7,638 nt of DNA, taken from NCBI GenBank assembly GCA_035719045.1, contig DASTGO010000070.1, forward strand, positions 1 to 7,638, in the 5' to 3' direction. How positions within the stretch are numbered: the stretch's first letter is position 1; every line of letters starts with the position of its first letter. The stretch comes from DASTGO01 sp035719045 (GTDB lineage Bacteria; Actinomycetota; Actinomycetes; Actinomycetales; Kineosporiaceae). The position numbers and the translations under genes are program-made. Shown here piece after piece: positions 1 through 6,266 of this stretch. Below the pieces are notes generated by a model. It saw only the letters and a program-made list of their open reading frames with translations. It was not told where the DNA came from and ran no database searches.

Positions 1-1
1 C

Positions 2-700
2 GTGACCGCGATGACCGCAGGTGACCCATTGGCGCGGCCCACGGCGGCGCAGGCGGCCGGGCTGCTGCACGGGCTGCTGCGCCGCAGGTCCGCCAGGGAG
101 CCGGATCCGGAGCCCGCCGATCCGGCCGGACCGCTGTCGTCCGGGGGACTGCCGGTCGCGGCGGTCCCCGCCCAGAGTGGCCGGGCGGCCGGGGCGTCGC
201 CGCAGGGCCGCGCTGCGTTCGCCCTGGCGGGGGTGCTGGGTGTGCTGCTGGCCGTCGGGGTCGTCGCGGTCGCCGGCCGGGAACTGCTGGGCCAGGGGCG
301 GCCCGTCACGGCCCCCGCCGCGCCGACGCCTCGGGCCACGATGACCCTTCGCGCGGGTGGCAACCCCACCCCCGTGACCATTCCTGCCCAGCACTCCGCC
401 GCCCCTGGGGCTCCGGTGGCCGGTGGCGTCCGGGTGACGATCGTCCTGGCGCGGCGTCCCACCGCCGGCAGGAGAACCGCCGGTCCCGGCCTCGGCCCCG
501 TGTCGGCCGACATCGAGCCCGCCGCCGGCCCCGCCGAGGGGATGCCTGGGAGCGGGGCCGGGCAGGACAGCGAGGCCGGGCAGGACAGCGAGGCCGGGCA
601 GGACAGCGAGGCCGGGCAGGACAGCGAGGCCGGGCAGGACAGCGGGGCCGGGCAGGACAGCGAGGCGGACCGGCCGGTGGAACCGGGCCGGGTGGGGTGA
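2..700 (+). CDS. C-terminal part of a probable membrane-anchored Ser/Thr protein kinase (5'-truncated by window edge)
   Basis: The reading frame is open from the first bases and ends at TGA 698-700. The GTG at position 2 is only the first possible start in the window, so the true start probably lies upstream. Residues 7-26 (GDPLARPTAAQAAGLLHGLL) resemble the last helix of actinobacterial Hanks-type kinases, where a D-P-x-x-R-P-[TS]-A motif closes the catalytic domain. A Pro/Ala/Gly-rich juxtamembrane stretch follows, then one hydrophobic segment at about residues 71-92 (AAFALAGVLGVLLAVGVVAVAG). The remaining tail of about 140 residues, rich in Pro, Ala and Gly, is presumably outside the membrane. 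Residues 186-221 hold six copies of A-G-Q-D-S-E. No catalytic kinase motif is inside the window, so the family call rests on one short motif and the kinase/TM/outer-tail layout. Another single-pass membrane protein is possible. The gene is probably not part of the downstream B12 operon. Confidence 0.6.
   Translation: MTAMTAGDPLARPTAAQAAGLLHGLLRRRSAREPDPEPADPAGPLSSGGLPVAAVPAQSGRAAGASPQGRAAFALAGVLGVLLAVGVVAVAGRELLGQGRPVTAPAAPTPRATMTLRAGGNPTPVTIPAQHSAAPGAPVAGGVRVTIVLARRPTAGRRTAGPGLGPVSADIEPAAGPAEGMPGSGAGQDSEAGQDSEAGQDSEAGQDSEAGQDSGAGQDSEADRPVEPGRVG
557..664 (+). repeat. Six tandem 18-bp repeats, in frame, encoding AGQDSE
   Basis: The unit gccgggcaggacagcgag occurs six times without spacers, starting at 557, 575, 593, 611, 629 and 647. 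Five copies are identical. The fifth (629-646) has one A-to-G change at its penultimate base, which turns Glu into Gly. The period is a multiple of three and in phase with the reading frame, so gain or loss of units would lengthen or shorten the acidic outer tail without a frameshift. Confidence 0.97.
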
Positions 701-706
701 TCGGCA

Positions 707-724
707 GGACCGGCCGGACGGTCC
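707..724 (+). terminator. Perfect hairpin after the kinase-like gene, possible terminator without a U-tract
   Basis: GGACCG (707-712) and CGGTCC (719-724) are exact inverted copies around a 6-nt loop, starting 6 nt after the TGA at 698-700. The sequence after the stem is GGGCAGGGCGG, so there is no U-run. It could be one of the U-poor terminators proposed for high-GC actinobacteria, separating the upstream gene from the cob operon, or simply part of the 5' leader of the riboswitch transcript. Bases 717-723 could also pair with 915-921 as an alternative outer stem of the riboswitch. Confidence 0.25.
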
Positions 725-740
725 GGGCAGGGCGGCGTTG

Positions 741-925
741 CACGGGCCGGGCGCATGTGGTTGGCTGCCAGGGCTGACGGCAGTGAAGGAAGCCGGTGCG
801 AGTCCGGCGCGGTCCCGCCACTGTCACCGGGGAGCGATCCCCCCTCGTGCGTCACGGCCGCCACCGCGGCTGGAAGGCCGGGGGAGAGCGTCGATCCGGG
901 AGCCAGGATACTTCGGCCGTCGGGC
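741..925 (+). promoter_or_regulatory. Cobalamin (B12) riboswitch
   Basis: The conserved core of the adenosylcobalamin riboswitch family is readable in order. A P2-like stem CTGCC/GGCAG (766-770/778-782) is followed by GAAGGAA (785-791), then stem GCCGG/CCGGC (792-796/804-808) closing a TGCGAGT loop. Next comes the highly conserved CCCGCCACTGT (814-824), and the B12 box GAGCCAGGATAC (900-911). Two peripheral hairpins lie between: GGGGA/TCCCC with a GCGA tetraloop (829-842), and GCCGC/GCGGC (857-870). A closing stem can form between 742-748 and 915-920, so the 5' edge is uncertain by about 20 nt. It sits directly upstream of cobQ and should repress the cobQ-cobN-chelatase operon when cobalamin is high. 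No intrinsic terminator is visible between it and cobQ, and a strong ribosome-binding site follows 24 nt after it, so control of translation is more likely than of transcription. Confidence 0.94.
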
Positions 926-934
926 ATGACCCCA

Positions 935-955
935 GGGCGCGGACCCCCGAGGAGG
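935..955 (+). promoter_or_regulatory. Candidate expression platform: L13-like hairpin and Shine-Dalgarno of the leader ORF
   Basis: GAGGAGG (949-955) is the strongest ribosome-binding site in the window, 5 nt before ATG 961 and 8 nt before ATG 964. Just upstream, GGG (935-937) and CCC (944-946) can close a loop CGCGGA whose GCGG (939-942) is complementary to CCGC (815-818) in the conserved L5 loop of the riboswitch. Such an L5-L13 contact is the known ligand-stabilised switch in this riboswitch class and would place a folded structure against the SD. The pairing is short and was assigned by eye. Confidence 0.45.
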
Positions 956-960
956 ACCCG

Positions 961-1005
961 ATGATGTCTGCCACTATCACGCTGCCGCAACGTTTTTCAC
1001 GCTGA
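961..1005 (+). CDS. Putative 14-residue leader peptide between riboswitch and cobQ
   Basis: The ORF reads MMSATITLPQRFSR and ends at TGA 1003-1005. It begins with two consecutive ATG codons behind the strong SD GAGGAGG (949-955), so ribosomes should load here better than at cobQ, whose own SD is weak. It is in the same frame as cobQ, separated from the first possible cobQ start (GTG 1009) by the TGA and 3 nt. Base composition is clearly less GC-rich than the surroundings (for example CAACGTTTTTCACGC). No run of one amino acid suggests classical attenuation. A likely role is to receive the riboswitch-controlled ribosome and pass it on to cobQ by termination and reinitiation. Alternatively, the TGA could be a nonsense change or sequencing error cutting off a longer, dispensable CobQ N-terminus. 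No peptide homology is recognised. Confidence 0.45.
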   Translation: MMSATITLPQRFSR

Positions 1006-1011
1006 GGCGTG
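998..1011 (+). promoter_or_regulatory. Hairpin with leader stop codon in the loop and cobQ GTG in the stem
   Basis: CACGC (998-1002) pairs with GCGTG (1007-1011) around the loop TGAG (1003-1006), and T997-G1012 can add a wobble pair. The loop holds the leader TGA stop and the 3' arm holds the GTG at 1009. The weak cobQ SD GAGG (1004-1007) straddles the loop and the 3' arm. A ribosome terminating on the leader would open the stem and free the cobQ start. The stem is short, so this is a reading of the sequence and not proof of function. Confidence 0.35.
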
Positions 1012-2562
1012 GTCGGCGTGCCGTCGGCTGCCCCTGTGCCCCGTGGACCGGACCTGTCCGGGCTGGCCGGGGCGATCCTCGTCGCCGGGGCGTCCTCGGA
1101 CGCCGGGAAGAGCGTGCTCACGGCCGGGATCTGCCGCTGGCTGAGCCGGCAGGGGATCAAGGTCGCGCCGTTCAAGGCGCAGAACATGAGCAACAACAGT
1201 GTGGTCACCGCCGACGGCGGGGAGATCGGCCGCGCGCAGGGTGTCCAGGCGGTGGCCTGCGGGCTGGAGCCCGAGGCGGCGATGAACCCCGTCCTGCTCA
1301 AGCCGGGAAGTGACCGGACCAGCCACGTCGTGGTGATGGGCCGTTCTGTGACGCAGGTGCGGGCCGCCGACTACGCCCGGGTCCGGCCGATGCTGCGGGA
1401 GGCCGTGCTGGCCGCCTACGACGACCTGCGGTCCCGGTTCGACGTCGTGGTCTGCGAGGGGGCGGGCAGCGCCGCGGAGATCAACCTGCGGGCCCATGAC
1501 CTGGCCAATCTCGGGCTCGCCGATGCCCGGGACCTGCCGGTGCTGGTGGTCGCGGACATCGACCGGGGCGGGGTGTTCGCCTCCCTGTTCGGGACCGTCG
1601 CGCTGCTGTCGGCGCGGGACCAGTCCCTGCTGGCGGGGTTCGTGATCAACCGGTTCCGGGGCGATCCGGGGCTGCTGGCCCCGGGCCTGGAGCAGTTGGC
1701 GGGGCTGACCGGCCGGCCCACCCTCGGCGTGCTGCCCTGGGTGCCGGGGCTGGCCTTCGACGCCGAGGACTCCCTCGCGCTCGACGTCCCGCTCCCGGTC
1801 TGCGGGCCGCCGGTCGGCCGGGACACGCTGCGGGTGGCCGCCGTCCGGCTGCCGCGGACCAGCAACGCCACCGATGTGGACGCGCTGGCCGCCGAGCCCG
1901 GGGTGGCCGTCCGGTGGACCACCTCACCGGCCGAGGTGGCCGAGGCGGACCTGGCGGTGCTGCCCGGTTCCCGGGCGACGGTCGCCGACCTGGACTGGAT
2001 GCACCGGCAGGGCCTGGCCGCCGCGCTGGCCTCGCGGGCGGTGTCCGGGCGGCCAGTGCTCGGCATCTGCGGCGGGTTCCAGATGCTGGCCCGCACGATC
2101 GCCGACGACGTGGAGTCCGGGGCCGGGACGGTGGCGGGCCTGGGGCTGCTGCCGGGGGAGGTCCGGTTCGCGGCGGAGAAGACGGTCCGGCGGGTGTCGG
2201 GTTCGGCGTACGGGCAGCCGGTGACCACGGCGTACGAGATCCACCACGGCGTCTTCGAGCCCGACCCGGGGACGCAGCCGTTCCTCGACGGCTGCCGGTC
2301 CGGGGCGGTCTGGGGGACCACCTGGCACGGTGCCCTGGACAGTGACGGCTTCCGCCGCGCATTCCTCGCCGAGGTGGCCGCCGCCGCCGGGCGGGACTTC
2401 ACCCCGGCCCCCGACACCGACGTCGCCGCGCAGCGGGCCGCCCGCCTCGACGCCGTCGCCGACCTGGTGGCCGCCCATCTGGACACCGCGGCCCTGACCC
2501 GACTCATCCGCCACGGTGCGCCGTCCGGGCTGCCGTTCGTGCCGCCGGGAGCCCCCGCATGA
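1009..2562 (+). CDS. cobQ: Cobyric acid synthase (adenosylcobyrinate a,c-diamide amidotransferase)
   Basis: CobQ uses glutamine and ATP to amidate the b, d, e and g carboxylates of adenosylcobyrinic acid a,c-diamide, giving adenosylcobyric acid in the cytoplasm. The 517-residue product has the full family layout. A dethiobiotin-synthetase-like ATPase domain carries the P-loop GASSDAGKS (residues 27-35), followed by the signature FKAQNMSNNS and the stretch MNPVLLKPGSD. The C-terminal glutamine amidotransferase domain has nucleophile Cys354 in LGICGGFQML, the conserved YEIHHG (His412/413), and His440 in GTTWHG, the expected triad histidine. Length is slightly above the usual 480-510. The start is uncertain: GTG 1009 lies 3 nt after the leader stop and has no properly spaced SD of its own, whereas GTG 1018 lies 10 nt after GAGG (1004-1007). 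The first 15 or so residues are not conserved, so both starts give a complete enzyme. The stop overlaps the cobN start as ATGA. It is the first enzyme gene of the riboswitch-controlled operon. Confidence 0.97.
   Translation: MVGVPSAAPVPRGPDLSGLAGAILVAGASSDAGKSVLTAGICRWLSRQGIKVAPFKAQNMSNNSVVTADGGEIGRAQGVQAVACGLEPEAAMNPVLLKPGSDRTSHVVVMGRSVTQVRAADYARVRPMLREAVLAAYDDLRSRFDVVVCEGAGSAAEINLRAHDLANLGLADARDLPVLVVADIDRGGVFASLFGTVALLSARDQSLLAGFVINRFRGDPGLLAPGLEQLAGLTGRPTLGVLPWVPGLAFDAEDSLALDVPLPVCGPPVGRDTLRVAAVRLPRTSNATDVDALAAEPGVAVRWTTSPAEVAEADLAVLPGSRATVADLDWMHRQGLAAALASRAVSGRPVLGICGGFQMLARTIADDVESGAGTVAGLGLLPGEVRFAAEKTVRRVSGSAYGQPVTTAYEIHHGVFEPDPGTQPFLDGCRSGAVWGTTWHGALDSDGFRRAFLAEVAAAAGRDFTPAPDTDVAAQRAARLDAVADLVAAHLDTAALTRLIRHGAPSGLPFVPPGAPA
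2547..2562 (+). promoter_or_regulatory. cobN ribosome-binding site and ATGA overlap with cobQ
   Basis: GGGAG (2547-2551) inside the end of cobQ is spaced 7 nt from ATG 2559. The ATG shares two bases with the cobQ stop (ATGA, 2559-2562), which supports this cobN start and suggests translational coupling. Confidence 0.75.
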
Positions 2563-5500
2563 GCATCGTCCTGCTGTCCACCGCCGACACCGACCTGTTG
2601 GCCGCGCGGGCCAGCGGCGCCGGCTACCGGCTGGCCAACCCGTCCCGGGTCGAGCCCGCCGACCTGCCGGAGTTGCTGCGCGAGGCCGGGGTCGTCGTGG
2701 TCCGGCTGCTCGGCGGCCGTCAGGCCTGGCCGGAGGGCGTGGACGCCGTGCTCGCCTCCGGGGTTCCGGCGGTGCTGCTGGGCGGGGAGGCCGTTCCCGA
2801 CGCCCAGCTGCTCGCGCTGTCCACGGTGCCCGCCGGGGTTGCCACGCAGGCGCTGGCGTACCTGGTCGCCGGGGGGCCCGCGAACCTCGGGCAGCTGGCG
2901 CGGTTCCTGTCCGACACGGTGCTGCTGACCGGGGAGGGTTTCGCCCCGCCAGTAGAGGCGCCGGAGTTCGGGATCCGGGCGGAATTCGGGGACTCCCGGC
3001 AGGGCGCGGGTCCGGGAGCTGCCCGGCCGGTGATCGGGATCGTCTACTACCGCGCCCACGAGCTGGCCGGCAACACCGGCTTCGTCGACACCCTGGCCGA
3101 GGCGGTCACCGCCGCCGGGGCGGACCCGCTGCCGATCTTCTGCGGCTCCCTGCGCGGGCTCACCCCGGCCGGCGGGGACGGGGACGGCGGCGGGGTGGTG
3201 CAGCTGCTGGCCCGCTGCGACGCCCTCGTGGTCACGGTGCTCGCCGCGGGCGGGACGGTGGCCGCCGCCGCATCCGGAGGTGGGGACGAGAACGCCTGGG
3301 ACGCAGGGGTTCTGGCCGCCCTCGACGTGCCGGTCGTGCAGGCCCTGTGCCTGACCACGACCCGGGAGCAGTGGCTGGCCGGCAGTGCCGGGCTGTCCCC
3401 GCTGGACGCCGCCATGCAGGTCGCCATCCCGGAGTTCGACGGCCGGATCGTCACCGTGCCGTTCTCGTTCAAGCAGGTCGACGCCGACGGGCTGTCCGTC
3501 TATGCCGCGGACCCGGAGCGGGCGGCCCGGGTGGCCGGGATCGCGGTCCGGCAGGCCCGGCTGCGGCGGCTGCCGAACGCGGGCAAGCGGCTGGCCGTCG
3601 TGCTCAGCTCCTACCCCACCAAGCACTCCCGGGTCGGCAACGCCGTCGGTCTGGACACCCCCGCGTCGGCGGTCCGGCTGCTCGCGGCGCTGGCCGAGGC
3701 GGGCTACGACCTGGGGGAGCGGCCGGTCCCCGACGACGGTGACGTGCTCATCCACGAGCTGATCGCGGCCGGCGGCCACGACGTGCAGTGGCTGACCGCC
3801 GAACAGCTGGCCGGGGCCGACGCCCGGGTCCTCGGGAGCACCTACCGGCAGTGGTTCACCGGCCTGCCCGCCGCGCTGCGCGAGCAGGTCGAGCAGCACT
3901 GGGGGCAGGCGCCCGGCGAACTGTACGTGGACGGCGGGGACGTGGTGCTGGCCGGGCTGCGGTTCGGCAACGTGTTCCTGATGATCCAGCCGCCGCGCGG
4001 CTTCGGGGAGAACCCGATCGCGATCTACCACGACCCCGACCTGCCGCCGAGCCACCACTACCTGGCCGCCTACCGCTGGCTGGCCGCTCCCGAGTCCGAG
4101 GGCGGGTTCGGGGCCGACGCCGTGGTCCACCTCGGCAAGCACGGCACGCTGGAATGGTTACCGGGCAAGGGGTTGGGGCTGTCCGCCGGCTGTGCCCCGG
4201 ATGCCGTGCTCGGTGACCTGCCGCTGGTGTACCCGTTCATCGTCAACGACCCCGGCGAAGGGACGCAGGCCAAGCGGCGGGCGCATGCCGTCGTGGTGGA
4301 CCACCTGGTGCCCCCGATGGCCCGCGCGGAGACCTACGGCGAGCTGGCGAAGCTGGAACAGCTGCTCGACGAGTACGCCACCGTGCAGGCGCTGGACCCG
4401 GCGAAGCTGCCGACGGTCCGGGCGCAGATCTGGGAGCTGGTCCGCGTCGCTGAACTGCACCACGACCTGCATGCCGAGCAGATGCCCGGCGAGGACGAGT
4501 TCGACGACTTCGTGCTGCACCTCGACGGCTATCTGTGCGAGATCAAGGACGTGCAGATCCGCGACGGGCTGCACATCCTCGGCGAGGCGCCGGCCGGGTC
4601 GCCGCGGGTGAACCTCGTGCTGGCGGTGCTGCGTGCCCCGCAGCTGTGGGGCGGGCAGCGGGCGCTGCCGGGGCTGCGGCAGGCGCTGGCCACCGAGTTC
4701 GGCCTGGACGAGCAGGCGCTGCTGGCCGAGCCGGGCGCACGGGTGTCCGTCCCGGGGGAGCTCACCGAGATCGTCGACGGTCCCGCCGTCACCGCCGCCG
4801 ACGCGGTCGACCTGATCGAGGCCCTGGCCCGCCGGCTGGTGCTCGGGATGGAGACCCTCGGCTGGTCCCCGGACAAGACAGGGCCGGTGGTCGAGGAGAT
4901 CGCCGGTCGCGAAATCCCTTCCGTGGTAACGGTTCTGCGGTTCGCCGCCACCGAGGTTGTGCCCCGGCTGGACCGGACCACCGACGAGCTGGGGAACGTC
5001 CTCGCCGCGCTGGACGGCCGCTTCGTGCCGCCGGGGCCCTCCGGCTCGCCGACCCGCGGCCTGGTCAACGTGCTGCCCACCGGGCGCAACTTCTACTCGG
5101 TGGACCCGAAAGCCATCCCGTCGCGCAACGCCTGGGAGGTCGGCCGGGCGCTGGCCGACTCGCTGCTGGCCCGGCACCTGGCCGACACCGGGACCTACCC
5201 GCGTTCGGTGGGCCTGACGGTGTGGGGGACGAGCGCGATGCGCACCCAGGGCGACGACATCGCCGAGATCCTCGCCCTGCTCGGCTGCCGGCCCACCTGG
5301 GACGACCGGTCGCGGCGGGTCACCGGGGTCGAGGTCGTGCCGCCCGCGGAGCTCGGCCGGCCCCGGGTCGACGTCACCGTGCGGATCTCCGGCTTCTTCC
5401 GGGACGCCTTCCCGCACGTCGTGGCGCTGCTGGACGAGGCGGTCCGGCTGGTCGCGGACCTGGACGAGCCGGAGGCGGACAACTACGTGCGGGCCCACGT

Positions 5501-6266
5501 CGGCCAGGACGTCGCCGCGCACGGGGACCGTCGCCGGGCCACCACCCGGATCTTCGGCTCCAAACCCGGGGCCTACGGCGCGGGCCTGCTGCCGCTGATC
5601 GACGCCCGGAACTGGCGCAGCGACGCCGACCTTGCGGAGGTGTACGCGGTGTGGGGCGGCTACGCCTACGGCCAGGGCCTGGACGGGCGGCCGGCGCGGG
5701 CGGACATGGAACGGTCGTTCGCCCGGATCGCGGTGGCGGTGAAGAACCAGGACACCCGCGAGCACGACCTCGTCGACTCCGACGACTACTTCCAGTACCA
5801 CGGCGGGATGGTCGCCATGGTCCGGCACCTGACGGGTGAGTCCCCGGCAGCCTATGTCGGCGACAGCGCGATGCCGCACGACGTGCGCACCCGCAGCCTC
5901 GGTGAGGAGACCCGCCGGGTGTTCCGGGCCCGGGTGGTCAACCCGAAGTGGATCGCCGCGATGCGCCGGCACGGCTACAAGGGCGCCTTCGAGCTGGCCG
6001 CCACGGTGGACTACCTGTTCGGCTACGACGCCACCGCGGGCGTGGTCGACGACTGGATGTACGAGCAGTTGGCGCAGGCGTACCTGTTCGACGAGCAGAC
6101 CCGTGACTTCCTCGCGCAGTCCAACCCGTGGGCGCTGCACGCGATCGGGGAGCGGCTGCTGGAGGCCGTCGACCGCGGGATGTGGGCGCAGCCCGACCCC
6201 GGGACACTGCAACGCCTCCAGGACGTCTACCTGGCCGGCGAGGGCGACCTGGAGGACCGGTCATGA
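2559..6266 (+). CDS. cobN: Cobaltochelatase large subunit CobN
   Basis: CobN is the substrate- and metal-handling subunit of the ATP-dependent cobaltochelatase, which inserts Co(II) into hydrogenobyrinic acid a,c-diamide in the aerobic (late cobalt insertion) B12 pathway. It is homologous to ChlH/BchH. The product has 1235 residues, within the usual 1200-1300, with no frameshift. Family landmarks appear in order: N-terminal start MSIVLLSTADTDLLAAR; VIGIVYYRAHELAGNT near residue 160; the CobN/ChlH signature HLGKHGTLEWLPGK (524-537); NDPGEGTQAKRR (563-574); NFYSVDP (844-850); WGTSAMRTQGDD (889-900); and DDYFQYHGG (1075-1083). Leu534 inside the first signature is encoded by TTA (4158-4160), the only TTA triplet noticed in the window. 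The flanking ATGA overlaps tie it to cobQ and the AAA+ subunit, its expected partner. ChlH is excluded by the B12 riboswitch, the cobQ linkage and the absence of chlorophyll genes nearby. Confidence 0.97.
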   Translation: MSIVLLSTADTDLLAARASGAGYRLANPSRVEPADLPELLREAGVVVVRLLGGRQAWPEGVDAVLASGVPAVLLGGEAVPDAQLLALSTVPAGVATQALAYLVAGGPANLGQLARFLSDTVLLTGEGFAPPVEAPEFGIRAEFGDSRQGAGPGAARPVIGIVYYRAHELAGNTGFVDTLAEAVTAAGADPLPIFCGSLRGLTPAGGDGDGGGVVQLLARCDALVVTVLAAGGTVAAAASGGGDENAWDAGVLAALDVPVVQALCLTTTREQWLAGSAGLSPLDAAMQVAIPEFDGRIVTVPFSFKQVDADGLSVYAADPERAARVAGIAVRQARLRRLPNAGKRLAVVLSSYPTKHSRVGNAVGLDTPASAVRLLAALAEAGYDLGERPVPDDGDVLIHELIAAGGHDVQWLTAEQLAGADARVLGSTYRQWFTGLPAALREQVEQHWGQAPGELYVDGGDVVLAGLRFGNVFLMIQPPRGFGENPIAIYHDPDLPPSHHYLAAYRWLAAPESEGGFGADAVVHLGKHGTLEWLPGKGLGLSAGCAPDAVLGDLPLVYPFIVNDPGEGTQAKRRAHAVVVDHLVPPMARAETYGELAKLEQLLDEYATVQALDPAKLPTVRAQIWELVRVAELHHDLHAEQMPGEDEFDDFVLHLDGYLCEIKDVQIRDGLHILGEAPAGSPRVNLVLAVLRAPQLWGGQRALPGLRQALATEFGLDEQALLAEPGARVSVPGELTEIVDGPAVTAADAVDLIEALARRLVLGMETLGWSPDKTGPVVEEIAGREIPSVVTVLRFAATEVVPRLDRTTDELGNVLAALDGRFVPPGPSGSPTRGLVNVLPTGRNFYSVDPKAIPSRNAWEVGRALADSLLARHLADTGTYPRSVGLTVWGTSAMRTQGDDIAEILALLGCRPTWDDRSRRVTGVEVVPPAELGRPRVDVTVRISGFFRDAFPHVVALLDEAVRLVADLDEPEADNYVRAHVGQDVAAHGDRRRATTRIFGSKPGAYGAGLLPLIDARNWRSDADLAEVYAVWGGYAYGQGLDGRPARADMERSFARIAVAVKNQDTREHDLVDSDDYFQYHGGMVAMVRHLTGESPAAYVGDSAMPHDVRTRSLGEETRRVFRARVVNPKWIAAMRRHGYKGAFELAATVDYLFGYDATAGVVDDWMYEQLAQAYLFDEQTRDFLAQSNPWALHAIGERLLEAVDRGMWAQPDPGTLQRLQDVYLAGEGDLEDRS
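6251..6266 (+). promoter_or_regulatory. Ribosome-binding site and ATGA overlap at the cobN/chelatase junction
   Basis: GGAGG (6251-6255) lies 7 nt before ATG 6263, and that ATG overlaps the cobN stop as ATGA (6263-6266). The good SD and spacing fix the start of the downstream gene, although its first 56 residues are low in complexity. Confidence 0.8.

Noticed and set aside
738..766. TTGCAC at 738-743 as a -35 promoter box
   Set aside because: No -10-like hexamer lies at 16-18 nt downstream, and the site would fall inside the riboswitch aptamer. No promoter could be called.
306..827. Minus-strand open frame with a CPARPR repeat
   Set aside because: The repeat is the reverse reading of the 18-bp minisatellite, and the frame runs into the riboswitch.
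991..997. T-run TTTTT as the end of an intrinsic terminator before cobQ
   Set aside because: The bases just upstream form no stable GC stem (only a 3-bp ACG/CGT pairing was found), so transcriptional termination here is not supported.
738..1005. Small plus-strand open frames through 738-964 and 796-1005
   Set aside because: They overlay the structured riboswitch RNA and have no convincing SD at their own starts. Only the 3' portion from ATG 961, which has a strong SD, is kept as a possible leader ORF.
1003..1005. TGA between the leader and cobQ as a recoded (selenocysteine or readthrough) codon
   Set aside because: The CobQ domain needs no upstream residues, no SECIS-like context was identified, and starts exist just downstream. 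A plain stop is the simpler reading.
1416..4142. 908-codon open frame on the minus strand across cobQ and cobN
   Set aside because: It lies opposite two genes with complete family motifs. Its product is a low-complexity Arg/Pro/Gly/Gln mix without recognisable domains, as expected from the reverse frame of GC-rich coding DNA.
4535..5839. Plus-strand 434-codon frame inside cobN, and similar Arg/Gly-rich frames inside cobQ and the chelatase gene
   Set aside because: They are out-of-frame shadows of genes whose own frames carry all the family motifs.
4158..6212. 684-codon open frame on the minus strand opposite cobN
   Set aside because: Same cause: the antisense of strongly G/C-biased codons has few stops. 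No domain or ribosome-binding site supports it.
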